Shown: piece by piece, positions 1 to 13,627 of the stretch
Numbering within the stretch: position 1 is the stretch's first letter
Layout of the letters: the number at the start of each line of letters is the position of its first letter
Assembly (NCBI GenBank): GCA_013350335.1
Contig: CM023538.1
Coordinates: forward strand, 60,935,080-60,999,079
Direction of reading: 5' to 3'
DNA length: 64,000 bases
Origin: Chimonanthus salicifolius
Lineage: Eukaryota; Streptophyta; Magnoliopsida; Laurales; Calycanthaceae
The notes under the pieces: model-generated
Told to the model about the DNA's origin: nothing
What the model saw: only the letters and a program-made list of their open reading frames with translations
Databases searched by the model: none
Program-made: the position numbers and the translations under genes

Positions 1-428
1 CCTGCAAGATAAATACAATTTTGGTGAGTTACAGAACACTTCATATAGTCTCCCGTCTTGGCCCTTCTAAGACATTGAGAAAGTGGGATGAAATATACAG
101 AATCTCATCTGTGAGAAGCCAAATGTTACCAAGACTGAAATGGATGCATGAAACACTATTATTTTATCAGAATAAAACACCAAAATTTATTATAATATTC
201 CTAAGAAGTGTCAAGCAAATGCCATGACGTTTGTATAGAGTGACATCATGTAAGAAATTGGAACATGAAATATTCCAATAGACTAACCATATGAACAGAA
301 AATACAATAAAAAAGGAAGCACCATCATAACAATGATCATGCATTATATTATGCACTATAAAGGAATGATTTGAATAATACTGGAGGAAACAATCATATT
401 AGATGTAGTCAAGTCTCAGAATATTTAC
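1..428 (-). other. Left-edge stretch: KUP intron 8, no coding exon seen
   Basis: The exon ending at 429 has a clean donor (GCATATG then GTAAAT). The following family segment (GIAEVGVMM-type transmembrane region) was sought in all minus frames and not found, so it should lie beyond the left edge. Nothing else recognisable is in this stretch. Confidence 0.6.
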
Positions 429-3400
429 CATATGCATTGGCAATGTCTGTTGTACTTCTAAAAGACGCAACCACGATTATACACATAATCATCAGGAACC
501 AGTTGATCACAGGAATGTAGATCTGACCCATGAATTTCCTAGAAGTGTGAACTATCTTCAGCCTTGGAAAGCATCCAAGAGCCATCGCCTGTTTGATGAC
601 TGAAAAAGTTGCCGAAATCATGGCTTGACTGGCAATCATAGCAGCCAGTGTTGCTATCACAAAGACTGGCCAGAACAAGATACCTGCATAGAGACAAGAT
701 AAAGAATATAAAAATAAAACAAAAGACAGCAAATGTCAAAGCACCATATATTTCTTGCAATAAATTATTTCAAAATTAGTAATAGGGTCTGATACAACAG
801 AACATATAAGCGGACCAATTGTTCATTTATCAAGAGCATTTATCCAAATGGTAACTTGCATAATAAAGCAACTAGTCACCTCCCACCAAACAATAAGTAA
901 ACAAACATTTTAGTAGCTTGAGATAGAGTGGAAATCATAATCCATCAAAGTACATACCATAGATGCACATGGGCACACATCTCAATGTCCAACTGTACTA
1001 ATCCCAAAGAGGTTGTTTGTTTTTTACCTTGACAAAATCAACTCCTCATAGCCAAATCAGCTAATCACAAGGCAGAAGGGTGAACTAAGTTGGGAGCTAA
1101 GTTGTATGATGAGATTGTAATCAAGGCTTAATATGGGCTCATCTGTGGGTGTTTTTTCAGGTGCAGTTGTAGTGTTTTATCTCCCAGGTTATATTCCTTT
1201 CCATCTTATCAATAAAATTGGTTGTCTTACAAAAAATAGAAGAAGAAAAAATCTGTGAAAAAATTACATTTGAGTTCGACCCATATCATCCAACAAGTGT
1301 TGTGAAATTCAGCTTCATTGGGCCATGGTAGCTTAAGCTTTCGTTATTTGCATCAAAATCTTTATTTCCATTGAAAATGAAAGAAACTTTATTTTGCTGA
1401 GCGAAGAAAACCTCTCTTTTTTCCTCATTAATTTTCATATCTCCCCCTAAACAATTATTTATAAAAAAAAATTAAAACCAAAATAAGTGATATGACCAGC
1501 TGATAATTTCTTATCAAAATGACAGCCAACATATAGGTGATAAATTGATATTTTGCGCAATATTTTATAATATTGACTTCTAGCTTGGAACCAAAACTGG
1601 TCCAACAATACCTGGTTCAAACTGACTGAACGTGCAGGCCAACAAATTAAATCATCAATGTAAGCAGCAGGTCACCCTTCAAGAGATTGAAATATTATTA
1701 GAAGCAATCACTTACAAAGGTCTCACCTGGGACAGAATCGTAGAACACCCTTTCTACCGAAGTAGGGTGTTTCATTAGAAATGCAGCCTGGCCCATGTAA
1801 GCTAAAAGAAGGCATGGGAATACCACACATGTGAAGGCAATCTGTGGGCAGAGAACTATTTTAGGAGGGCAGTGATGTTGATAGATCCTTCAAGAATGCC
1901 AAACATACAGCTCTAGGTTAAAAATATGAAAATGAAGAATGTGGAATGAAGAATGTGGACGTGTATCTATCTGCTTATATGTGTGTGTGTGCGTGTGTGT
2001 GTGTGTGCGTGCGAGAGAGAGAGAGAGCTCAAGGAGATGCCTGAATAGATATTACAGAGAAATGACCAAGATCCGCAAACATTGCTTCAGCTCCTGCAAT
2101 GAAATATAACCATTTATATTAGACTACGTCAACCACATTAAAATTTCAGTTATACCGCTGCAGACTCAAATATAGTAGCATTAACTTTTTAGAAAGATTC
2201 TTCTCAGTATCTACCCTGTCACTGCAAATTACAGTTCAAGGTTCCCAAGAGGGATTTGTAGGGTTACTTCTTTTTGTTTTGTTTTTTTTGTGTGTGTGTG
2301 GGGGTGGGTAGGGGGAGTACTTTTTTGAAATGGAATTAATGAAATATTAAATAGAGAATTATGTCAACTATGGGCTATGGGTACTACAGATTTATTTGAA
2401 AATGAGAACATAAAGAGATACAGATCCACTTTGCATCAATCAACTTCGGTAGAGATCCATTCTAGTGTGAGAGCTTATGATTGACTTCGGTTCCTAAACC
2501 CTTTTTGTGAGGGAAGAAAGTTTCATTTACTTTCTGGTCTTATCCTATTGTAGAACCCCTGCACCGTCAAAATAGTGAAGAGCTGAGTACAGCCCCAAAT
2601 ACAAAACCAGGATAGCAAAACAAGACTGACTACAAATATCAAAATGTTATGAAGTGGAACAACGGTACAAAGAAAATGGAAAAAGTAAAATGAGAATGCC
2701 AAGTCCAGATGACTAGTGTAAAAAAAAAAAAAAAGGTTTCTGATGAAAAACAATTTTAGGTCTGTTTAGATTTGTATTTACACATATTATTTTCTCTGGA
2801 AGACATCCCTTTAGAATGGATTTGGACACATCATTCACATGAAGTGAGAGACCCAATTTTTCTGAAATTTCTGCAAAACCAATACTAGCAAGGGACACTG
2901 ATAATGACTTAAGCATAAAAGGCAGAAAAGGAATAACCCATCTAATGCAGCCTCTAGTTTCTGTGCAGCTCAAACCATATAGCAGAACAAATAACAATCT
3001 CTTTGCCAATTATTCAAAGCCTTCGCACTGGAGTAAAATACACCACTAAACAACTACTTTGGATGAGAGAACCTGTAATGCACAAAACGCATCCTCCAAG
3101 AGCTGACCATGCCTTTCGACTATTCCTCTTGAAGAAAAAAAACATATAAGCTGGATTGAATGCCCTTAAAACAGTGATATCATGTTTAAAGATGTTGTAC
3201 AATCCAATGGACCCCAGGGAGAAGAACCAAAGTGCTAGTGCAGGAGCAAACATGAAACCAACTTTGCTGGTTCCAAACCTTTGAATGCTGAACAATGCCA
3301 CAAGAATCACAATTGAAACAAGTACCACAGCATCTGCGAACAACAGATTGTAAACAATGTAAATAATATAAGGTTACAAATGAAACCAACTGCAAGCTCC

Positions 3401-6400
3401 TTCCTTATATTTCACATACTACAGCTAGAAGCTCATTGTAATGAAGATGCAAATCATAATCATAAGATGATAAAGGAGAGAATAAGCAAGAACCTGTATT
3501 AAAGCCAGGAATTTCACCCTGCAGACCACTCACTGCTGACATTACTACAACAGAATAACAAATAAAATGAGTTCTCAGTTTTAGAAGTAACAACTGCAAT
3601 GAGAAAAATCATCAGCATTAATGATATCCAAGGAAGAGAAAAACAGAGACCCGGAGGCATCATGATAGACAGCTAAGGCGACATAAATGCTCTTTGAGGT
3701 CAGGACATGCACAGTGTTACCAACTAGGATAGAGTGACAAGTTAGAACATCTCAGATAACCACATTTAGCAAATTTTAACTGAACAGAGATTTCATGTAC
3801 TCATTTCTTAACCCATCTATAATCAGGCGGCTCATCAAGGGATTACGAGTGTTCCATCATGGATTTTTGTGTATTCTCCATCCACGATAAAGCTAGCAAA
3901 TGAATGAAATGGATGTCTAGCAGGGCCCATTAACCAGTGATCAAGAATCATATAATTCATTGCTCTCATGTTAAGGTGAGCCAATGATCAGGTCGATGAC
4001 TGGATGGCATGGCTTAAGGGGTGAGCTGTGATCAAAATGTAATCATAGGTTAATTGTTTTAGCATTTTTGGGTGCTTTGAGTTGAGGCCTTGCTGCCCCG
4101 TGTTCTTTCTTTTCACTCTTTCCTCGCTGCACTCTTTGACTTTTATCAATAAATTGTCATTATTTCACAAGGAAGAAAAAAAAAAAGTAATCCTACATTT
4201 CATTGACAAAATAAGGAACATTGACACACCTGACATTGCTGGAGTCAAAATACCATCCCCAATAATCATGGAAGTACCCATCAGAACCAATAGCAATAGA
4301 AGCATTTTTAAAGAGGATCTTCGTTCCTAAAGCATCTTTTATAGTTAATGCCCTTTCCAACTCCGGAGTGGGGAGCCTGAGACGAAAACTTGAGATATAT
4401 TCATCAGCACGCTGTTGATTTGGAAGCAGATTGACCTTTGCATATCTGCAAATCAATGAATACAAGGCAAAGGTACCTCCTGCAATTGTAATTTATTGCA
4501 CTTCAAGCCGTATCTTGACTAGGATTAAGGGGAAAAAGGAACCATACGACAAAGCAGAAAGTAAGACAAAATCCCCAAAAAAAAAAAAATCAGAATTACT
4601 GAATCCTCCACACTTCAGCAAACATTACACCACATTTCCATGTATTCAGGACCCATGGTTCAATAACCCAAAGCCCAACAATGGAAGAACTTCACTCTTC
4701 AAATGGTGGTGGATGGATATACAATTACAAATTGATCCATGTGTCCTTGATAAATTGAATCATGGATTCACTTTGAAGTTTGAACCATTACTTATTTCAT
4801 CATTTAAAAACAATTTGACATAAAAATCTGAGATGAAAGTCATTAGCCAATGGTGTTAGAAAAGACAAGATATCAGTAAAATAATGAGTTAGAATTGCGG
4901 ACAAAAGCTTCCATGGTAAACGATAATTATGATTGGTAATACAAAGACACTATGCAGAGTGTAAGTTACATAGAGTTGATGTGGAAGGACGATATGGTTA
5001 AAATTGAAAATGACTATAGTGCCATGCTGTGATAGATAACAATACAGAACAAAATGAAAATTGATCATAGTGCCAACAAAGTGGAGGCCAGCTAGTGGTT
5101 ATTGAATGTTTGATGAGTGTCACATCAACTAATGGTTATGGCAGTTAGACTTGTTATATGTGTTAAATGTTTAGGAAAAAAACCAAAGAAATAGCAAGAA
5201 GATAAAGTTCATGAGGTGGAGACGCTAATGTTAAGATGGATGTAAGGAGTAGCATGAAATATTGAATTAGGATGGAATAAATGAAAACAACCATAAAGGT
5301 TTCCACAATAGAGAGAACATCAAATAATAATGTCTAAGATAGTTTGGGTAAGTACACAGGATAGCAGAAACAGCCCCAGTACAAAGAGAAAAAAGAGAGA
5401 ACAAATACAAGGAACTAGAATAAGAGAGAAACCCATAAAATATTGAAATACTAAAGAACATGAGTAGTGATAGGGTTGAGTAATAAGTAAATAAAAAAGT
5501 CAAACCCAAAGGTTTTCAATGATGAATCATATAATAATTGAAAAGAAGTAGGAAATGTTGGTACATCTTTAGGGGAAACAAGTCTCTGTGAAAATCGGTG
5601 GTTAAAAACCATCATAAAAAACCAATTTCGTTGAAAAGAATCATTTCAAATCCAAACATAGTCCATACCTTCGCCATTGTCATTAGCTTTGAGCACAATA
5701 AATACATACTTGGCGAAAGGAAGGAGAGCAATTGTATACATCACCAACGACAAAGCTCCCAAGATTTCAACTTCTGATCTTATTGGCACCTTGCTGAAAA
5801 CATCACTGAAGACATAAAGTGGACTAGTTCCCAAGTCACCATAGACCACACCAAGAGTTTGAAATGCCAGAGCAAGAGTACCAAAAATGGTGATATCCTG
5901 CATTGCAAAAATATAAATTCAAAAAAGACATGACAATGCCATTTTCTCTAAAAAAAAAAGTATATAGATTAGCATTTAGAGAAAACTTTTATGCCATGCA
6001 TCATTAAAAGAAACTTGCCAATAGACCTTACACTAAAAGAAAATTAATTACTTAGATAAATATTCATTCTTTTTCTCAAGCCATGACATTATTAGAGAAC
6101 TATTTTGAAAAGAACCCTAGAGTTAAATCTCTCTCTCTCCCTCTCTGACCCCCTTGCAGCAGCTCACTGAAGATTGGGACAGGGTCTGTCTCTCTGACCC
6201 CTTCTGCAGCAACTCAAATAAGATTGAGGCACATTCACTCATGCATCCCTCAATGGGACACTTTTGCAGCAGCTCACTGAGATTGGACCAGGGTCCACCT
6301 CACGCTTTCCTCATTCTAAGAAAACTCAAAGAGAAGTCACTAGTTCTTTTGCAAATAACTCGTACAAAAGTGCAGTCATCTTCAGCCACAAGCTTGACCT

Positions 6401-9400
6401 CATTTCAATTTCCCTTGCATAACAGAAAAAGAAATTCTTCTTAAACCTGAATTCATCCTCATTATCACCAAGTTATTTCATGATCAGAGAGAACAGATAA
6501 AGGTAGGAAGGCAGGAATCTCTCATACAACACTTTTCTTCAATTACTACATATCATTGGATCAAGGAGAGGTGCATTTACAAGGGCTTTCCAGATGTGGT
6601 TGCTCAATCTGTCATGTAGCTTTTAGTACATTTGGCTCACAAAAGGTTCCATCCATCACTACCATCAACCATTCTACCAAAAGTCCATACCATCCACTGA
6701 TCATGTAGCAAGATTCAAGATTCAACACCCAACAGAACATTAATAGAATGGGATTTATCACTATCATATGCACTACAGTAAACTAAGAGATGCAAATTAG
6801 AATTACTGAATTAGGACTGTTTGAGTTTTAGAATTTTGTTTAAATCTTTCTTTATTTTTTGAAAAATTGACAATGGGGCGTCATTAAAGAAATGGGAATA
6901 CAAAAGGGAGAAATATAGCATGTGGAACTTCCATTATACTTCAAAATCAACATGATTCAGGATGGGGTTTAAAAAGAAATATGGTATTTTGACTGACAGT
7001 CTCCAACCCCCCTCCCAAAAGGGACAGAAGCATGTATATTCATCCTTTTTGCCAAATATTCAAGCTCAATCAACCTACAAAAAGACAAAAAAAAAAACAC
7101 ACATACAAACAAACAATCCAATCATCCTCATAGTGCTCATCCTTCAAAATATGACTATTGTAGGTCATTTGTTTTTCCATGGCCCACTCATTAGGCCAAC
7201 TCAGAGAGAGTTGCAAGGTCAATCACATATTGTGATGCCAACAAATCCACCCAACCCAATAGGGCCAAATCCTTATGAGTATTTTTAATAGCCATCACAA
7301 ATAAAAAACCTATAGCTTCCTCAACACATTATCAAGAAAAAACTTTGTGGGGAATCGGCTGGTGAGATTCTTAGGGAGGAATCATCAACATCATTGTCAT
7401 CATCATGGCCACTAGTCCGATCTACCTAAGATCAGCTTTTGCAGTTCTACACTTCCATCCCAAACAAAAAAAACCCTATCCTCTGGTACCACACAATCCA
7501 GTATCATTTACCCCTACAATCCAAGTTTTTAAAGCCCCCCTCTCCTCTTTATTTCTCATACTTGTAACCTTTCAATTTTTTTTTCATTTCACAAGGTTAT
7601 TTCCAGTCTTCTATCCTACATACCTAAACCATCTTAAATGGTTTTCCCTCATTTTCTCATCTATTGAGGCTTTTTTCAAGGTTTATCTAATGCAATTAAT
7701 TTCTAATTCTAGACTTCGATATTATTCCACCCATCATGCTTCAAAATATGCTCTCTTTTGCCATTACCTTGTCAATCCCATATTTTCCTTCGTTGCCCAA
7801 GTTTGAAACTCTATAAAGTATTGTTAGCTCAATAATTTTTTCATAAAATTGCACCTTCAGTTGGTATGGCACCTCTTTTGGCACATAGCAACTCAGCTTG
7901 ATTACACTTAGCCCACCACACTCCCATCCTTCTAGCCACTCCAAATCCAACCCTCTATTTAGTTCAGTAGTTGCACTTAAGTATCTAACCTATTACAATG
8001 CAATACCAATTTATTTTCAATTTTAATTGGCTGATCCTCTCTATTGTTCATAGTACTAAAGTAATACTCTATATAAGTTGTATATCGGTACAAGTGCAAG
8101 TGTCAGAGTCTGACACAATGCAAGGTGTCAAGCTTAACAAATCCACCCAAAAAAAAGAAAAAGAAATTGGGACTCAGCACTATATTTAAATTTATTTAGA
8201 GGAAAATAAGGTGCAAAAAACGACAGTGATTGAAAATAATGTATTAACTTTACTCCAAACAACCAAGTGACTAACGCACTAATATTTTGCTTGGGTTTCA
8301 AGAGGATAACAGTGTGGTAACATTTTAGTCATCTTCATTTCAAAAATCATCTTCAAAAGGAATGTTGAAAAGTACTAAATAGTCCATGGAGAATGGATGC
8401 AAATGTCTAACATGGGTACAAACATCCAATACAAGTGTTTCAAACATCTGGAAGAATATGTGCAACATAGATATCTAATATATAGATGCAACCACGGCAA
8501 GCGGGTCAAGTCGAAAGCCTAACACTAGCCCACCCATATCAAATTCAATTTGCTACTTTGTGACCCAACCCATCTTTCAGCTCTCTTGTAGCACACCCAT
8601 AATCCAACCCATTTCTAAACCCTAACCCATTTTTCAATTGGAGACCAACCAATAGGGTTGAGTTAAATTGCATCATGGGAAACCCATGTAATCAAGTAGA
8701 CGATTGCGTTTATATATAGTGTACATTGTATTGGTATGTTTCAAACAAAAAGCCATCTATAGAAAACATAATCACTCTTAAAGATTTTTAAGTCGGAAAA
8801 AATCATCAAATAAACATATAGAAAAAGAGGTATACATACATAAATTGGGCAATTTGGGCAAGTTGGATTATGCAAAGCTTGACCTTAGCTCAGCCAAATT
8901 AAAACAGGTCAAGTTGTTGGCCTAGACCTATACCAATATTTTAAATGAGTTCGGTCAGTCTACCCATATTTCAGTCTAAGTTGATCGGGTTCACATTGGC
9001 CATAACCCAAGTTGCACCCCAAACATAATTCTATTTTGTTCTACTAATTTCATATTTTTCATTTCAAAATCTTTTCCCACAATTCCAATTTGTTATTTAA
9101 CTTATTTATGTTTCACCAATTAGAACTATATTGCATCATGTATTTAAGTATTCCACATCCTATTGGGAACTTCACCATCTCACGACCACCATTCATAGAC
9201 TACTTGTTGCCGCATTGTATACGTCTTATATTAGTATATAAGTTCAACATACTCATAAATGCATTGCTTTTTCATTTGCCCAATTGGACAATAATTGGGA
9301 TTTATGCTTGGTAGTTCAACAACGAAAACCATTTTTGTAGTGAGACAACTTAGAGAGATGTTTAGAGAGAAAAAAAAATTATATATGGCTTTTATTGACT

Positions 9401-10508
9401 TAAAAAGGCTAACCAATCTGGCAATTTGAATTTCTATTTTATTATAATAAAAGGAGACTATTGTACTTTTAAGCTATTCTTCAAATATTCTTTTCAAAAA
9501 CAAGAATTTGTTCAACAACCGAAGTAAATTTAGCTAATCCCAATTCCACCCAATTAGGTCCAAACTCTTCTATGAAGATACTGGCTAGTCTTAATACTCT
9601 ATATTTCTTATCTTATTATTTTAGGACCGAGTTTACTTCTATTTTCAATATTTCATTTACTAACCCTTCATTTGCATCTACTTTCATGTGTATATCACTC
9701 TCATATTCGGGTTTAATAGATTCTTGAAGTAGTTTTTCCATCTATTATTTATTTCTTGTCATTTACTAATCATTTTCAATAGATCTCATCTATACAAGGT
9801 CTTCATTTCCTTTCATATCTTAGCAAATTCTTAGGTTCTTGGTGAGAACGACCTATCTAATGTGGACCAAGTCCCACGAGGTTAGGTGGGTCATGTTAGG
9901 GAGCATGCAAATAGGGGAATTTTCACCATTAACCCAGTGGAATTCTTAGAAAAAGGACCTTTAAAAATTATACGATCATTCCAACCTTGTGATTTTTGGT
10001 CCTTGAAATATTGACCATTGATCTTTTTCCCTCAAATTGGTAAGATGATCAAACAAAGGTGAATCTTCATAAGAACACAATGGGGAGTAAGTGAGTAACC
10101 CACAATTTGTTAGTTGTTCTCCTCACGGAGAAAAAATGAGAAATTCTCCCAAGTAGGAGTTAATCCTCAATGACTAGAAGCATAGTCAATGGGACCTACA
10201 GTTTTACCATTCATAAGATGATATTGTTGAGAGAACTTATATGAATTTTACAACACAACAAATTATCTGGTTCACAACACATCTATGTGAACTTTCAATT
10301 AGAATATTTAGGTGAAAAAAAAAAATTTGTCAACTTTTACTTTTAAATTCAATTTCAAGGCTGTGATTTAAATTTCCTATCAATTTCTGTAAAGTGTAAA
10401 CTGATTTACAACAGATCATTCTCAAAAGTAGGGGATATGACAAATTTTGAAAAACTAAAATACGAGTGCGGTGGGATTTGTCGAATTAAAAAAAAAAAAA
10501 ATTATTAT

Positions 10509-10554
<46 letters not shown>

Positions 10555-11291
10555 ATAAAATAAATTCATTTACAAAAAATACCATAAATTCTACTATGAG
10601 ATAAAATTATTAGAAATTTATATTTTTATATTTATAATGAATAATATATAATATATATATATATATATATTATATATTATATATATTTATTTTCCCCCTT
10701 CCTCCCATATCCCGTGCTTTGTCCGTTCCCTGTCATATCGGAAACATATCCGAGACGGATACTTGGTTTCGAATGGTTTCGGAGTATCATACTTCATCTG
10801 ATAAGCCACTTTTAAAGATTCATTCTACTTTTCATACTGTAAAACCCAAATTCAGTGATGAAATGATAGAATATACATGTTTCAAACTCATCTATATACT
10901 ATTGATTCTTATTTTTTTTTATAAAATGCAGCACTGACCTCATCCTTTTACCATTTAGATGCAGTGACAGCTAAAAAGGTTGCCCTTCTGATATAAAAGA
11001 CAAGTAGTGAACAAAAGAACATACCTTTGAGTGATTTAAATGAGTATCAGCAATTCCCATAGCTTCAACATCGAAAGAATCTACTCTCTTGGGCTTCTTT
11101 GTAAGCCTCCTCCTCAGCCCCCCTTGTTCTTCTCCCCAACTGCGCTGGTCTCCTTCGAGAGTAGACCAAGAAGGCGCAGACTCGGAATCCACTTCGCTCC
11201 CATCCACCCATCTCGATTCCGAGCCGCCACCCAAACGCACGCTGCTGCTCTCTTCAATCCCATCTCCTCCTTCCTCCATCTTCCTCTCCAT
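429..11291 (-). CDS. KUP/HAK/KT potassium transporter, 5' part (exons 1-8; frameshift in exon 3; runs off left edge)
   Basis: Proton-coupled potassium transporter of the plasma or endomembranes (K_trans family, KUP5/KUP7-like; KUP5 from memory is the closer match). Exons, minus strand: 11025-11291, 5669-5897, 4230-4479, 3494-3544, 3073-3333, 2041-2093, 1727-1841, 429-683. All have AG acceptors and GT donors, except a GC donor after exon 6. Exon 1 encodes an acidic soluble N-terminus containing [11 protein letters not shown] and KKPKR. Exon 2 carries the family signature [13 protein letters not shown] (about residues 105-117). Later exons give [46 protein letters not shown] and [11 protein letters not shown], all in family order. 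About 490 of the usual 780-850 residues lie here; the last transmembrane part and C-terminal tail are outside. Exon 3 is 250 nt, one more than phase allows, and its second half reads only in another frame; spliced as drawn, a stop follows in exon 4. Start: ATG at 11291, or 11279 four codons later. Confidence 0.9.
1080..1255 (+). mobile_element. LINE-like 3' tail in KUP intron
   Basis: A T-rich plus-strand stretch with the AATAAAATT signal ends in an A-rich run, the usual look of a truncated plant LINE 3' end. A related stretch with the same order of motifs is at about 4010-4185 (AATAAATTG, then poly-A). No open reading frame is left, so the call rests on layout alone. Confidence 0.3.
1976..2028. 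repeat. Compound (TG)n(AG)n microsatellite
   Basis: Alternating TG with a few CG interruptions, then seven AG units. It lies just downstream of the GC donor in KUP intron 6. In the transcript it is a CT run followed by a CA run. Confidence 0.9.
2039..2041 (-). other. Non-canonical GC splice donor of KUP intron 6
   Basis: Exon 6 ends ...ATTCAG and is followed by GCATCT rather than GT. The next exon (start 1841, after CCCACAG) continues the family sequence without a break and in phase (SIQ then IAFTCVVFP), so the junction is fixed by homology and phase. GC-AG introns are a known minority class, but the usual GCAAGT context is not seen here. Confidence 0.75.
4010..4190 (+). mobile_element. Second LINE-like 3' tail in KUP intron
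   Basis: It resembles 1080-1255: a TGTAATCA-type motif, a GGGTG motif, pyrimidine-rich DNA, AATAAATTG and a terminal run of eleven A. It is non-coding and lies just upstream of KUP exon 3 in transcript order reversed. Family not identified. Confidence 0.3.
4311..4330 (-). other. Single-base frame disruption in KUP exon 3
   Basis: Upstream of here exon 3 reads the family sequence ending [11 protein letters not shown]. Downstream, the family sequence [19 protein letters not shown] is present but one frame over. Exon 2 ends with one codon base and exon 4 starts with two, so exon 3 should be 3n long; it is 250. One extra base (or two lost) lies between codons for DAL and SLKMLLLL. The translation in the original frame runs to the exon end and stops in exon 4. 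I infer either a sequence error or a null allele. Confidence 0.85.
5898..11024 (-). other. KUP intron 1 (5.1 kb), no gene seen
   Basis: The intron joins exon 1 (ending ...TCAAAG, donor GTATGT) to exon 2 (acceptor TTGCATTGCAG) in phase 0, giving HSK-DITIFG at the junction. Contents: three degenerate 55-65-bp repeats with a TGCAGCAGCTCACTGA core at 6149-6300; a block at about 8488-9020 bounded by GGGTCAAG-like and CAAGTTGCACCCC-like ends that may be an old MITE; and two AT microsatellites. The short ORFs show no known domain. Confidence 0.7.
10512..10553. repeat. (AT)n microsatellite
   Basis: About 20 AT units in KUP intron 1. A second, interrupted AT tract follows at 10643-10686. Confidence 0.95.
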
Positions 11292-13627
11292 TTTCAAAGC
11301 CCAAATGTAGAAAAAGATCGGATTTTTGTCGGGCCCCTGTTCATATAATGGAAAATGGATCAAGACCCATTTGAATAAACCTCTCTATGAATAGAAAAAT
11401 CAGGTTCTCGCAGTCTTCCTCTTTCAGTGTTTGAAGTCTGGAAATCACAAACGGAAACAGGACAGGTTTCTGCTATTATTAATAAGCCGTTTATTGGCCT
11501 CAGCAAAAATGGGTCCCACAGTCCTCCAGTAGGCAGTAGGACCACTGAATTGGAGTGTTGCAAGACACTGGACAAATTTTGGATGTGTGTACATAATTGC
11601 ACCCTATCACACTGGAAAGATCATTTCATACTTACTAATTCTGTGGCTCAAAATTCATTTGAGTCGAAAGTGATTGCTTCTCATGTTTATCAAGGACAGG
11701 TAAAAGCTTTTTTAATTTCTAATATAATGCTGTCAATCTTTTACATGATAATTAATAAAAAAAAAAATTTAAAAATAATTTTTTTTAATATGTGAAAACT
11801 CGCTGATCCCACTTTGTAGTGATCATAAGTAAAATTTTGAATTCATGACACCACCTATAAACATCATGGATCATGTTAAGTGTCTCAATAATTTGAAGGC
11901 TAGACCACTCAACTAAAATGAGAATACTCAATCAATCAAACAAATAAAGCAAAATCTTTGAATCTCATCGACATGCCGTGTTGTGACAAAAAAGCAAATG
12001 AATAATGAGTGATCATTACAACTTTGGTGTTTAATGTGATGATTATCTTAAAATTTATTTCTAAAATATTATTATTAAACTTTAAATTATTTAATTCATA
12101 TCTTAAAATCTTTAAATAATAATGATTCTTTTAATCTACTTTCCATATCAATACCTTTTAATTTTACTCTATTCCCTCCTACATTTTAGACTTAGAGATA
12201 TATTAGGTGTATTGTCAATATCAACAAGGTAACATCATATTTAATAATATTCACCTGCAATATAAATACATACACATATGCAAAACTATAAAATGCTAGA
12301 TATGGCACCAACCACATTTGAGACCCACTTCTTAGTGTGCAATGAAATTTGTTAAAATTATTATTTTTATTTTAAAAATAATATTTTATACATCATCATT
12401 CATCGGATTAAATAAGATAGGTCAAAATATTTATTTTTATTCATAAAAAATAAAAAAATAATGTAATTCAATAAATTTCACTTTTTAATATAATTCTCAT
12501 AATAATTTATTTATATATACAATTTTATAATTATTAAACTTAATATCATCTACAATTACACTTAAAGTTTGTGACCTGTCCACAAATTACAGAGATATAG
12601 AAATTAAATAAACACGTGATCTTGCATGCTAACTACGAATTAGTGTGCTCCCTTTGATTTCCTTTCAATTTTTACTAATTTAATTATCAGTGACAGAGCT
12701 AGGCCATATGCCATTATTGCGGTGCCACGTGTCACATCTTTATTACTGAACAACTAATAAATAGATAACGATTACGACCTTTTGTGTGGTACACAAGTAC
12801 CAACTGCATAATATTTTTTTACTTTTATATACCAATTTTAGTAAAGTAGAATATAAATTTTCGGGCACTGGTGAAGGAGAAATGGATTATCTCCCATGGA
12901 GATAAATATTTTAAGAATACTCAAAAAATATCAATAAAAAAGGATTATGTTAAATATATATTTTATTCAAATTAAATCACATGGTTGTTTATGTTTAGTT
13001 AAATAATTCTTTATTTTTATATAAAACTCAGTTATTTAATTTTAAAAGATTAATAGTCTATTTTAATATAAAATATTATTTAATTTAATTTCAGTCACGA
13101 GATTCTCGTGACTAAGCATTTGAACTCGTTTGGACTTTGGACTACCATACAGCAGATTTTTAGTAAAGTTCTATTTAAATTTAAATATTTAATATTATCC
13201 TTTTGAGAAAAGAACAAACTAGAAGTCAGATTCTCAATAAGTACACGATAAATGAAAGAGGAGTTTTAAGGAGATTAGGGTGATTATTTTCAACGTTTAC
13301 ATTATATATTTTTATGATAATTTTGTAAGATGGGTTATTAAAAATTAAAATTTTATATTAATTAAATTTTAAAATAAAAAATAATGAAGCTACTGTAAAT
13401 GAAAGTAATTCATAATTATCTGATTAAGATTGATCTAAATCAGCTCATTTTGCATACCCTTCGACATGCTAACTATTAAACAACTTAATGAAAATAGAAG
13501 ACCGTTAATATGAAATGTACACAAGACAATCGATCCAAAGTCACGAAATCCCTTGCTCTTCGAAACGCATCAGTGAACGTATTATTCTTATAGCAATGCA
13601 CTTTGAGTTAGCGATAGACTATTTTTA

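Noticed and set aside
2523..3009. Minus-strand hydrophobic frames next to KUP exon 5, first thought to be transmembrane exons
   Set aside because: They do not match the family; the correct next exon is the short one at 2041-2093.
7405..7806. 133-codon plus-strand frame in KUP intron 1
   Set aside because: Low complexity, Phe/Leu-rich because of T-rich DNA; no domain and antisense to the gene.
11040..11348. Plus-strand frames at 11,040-11,348
   Set aside because: They are the antisense of KUP exon 1, whose minus-strand translation carries family motifs.
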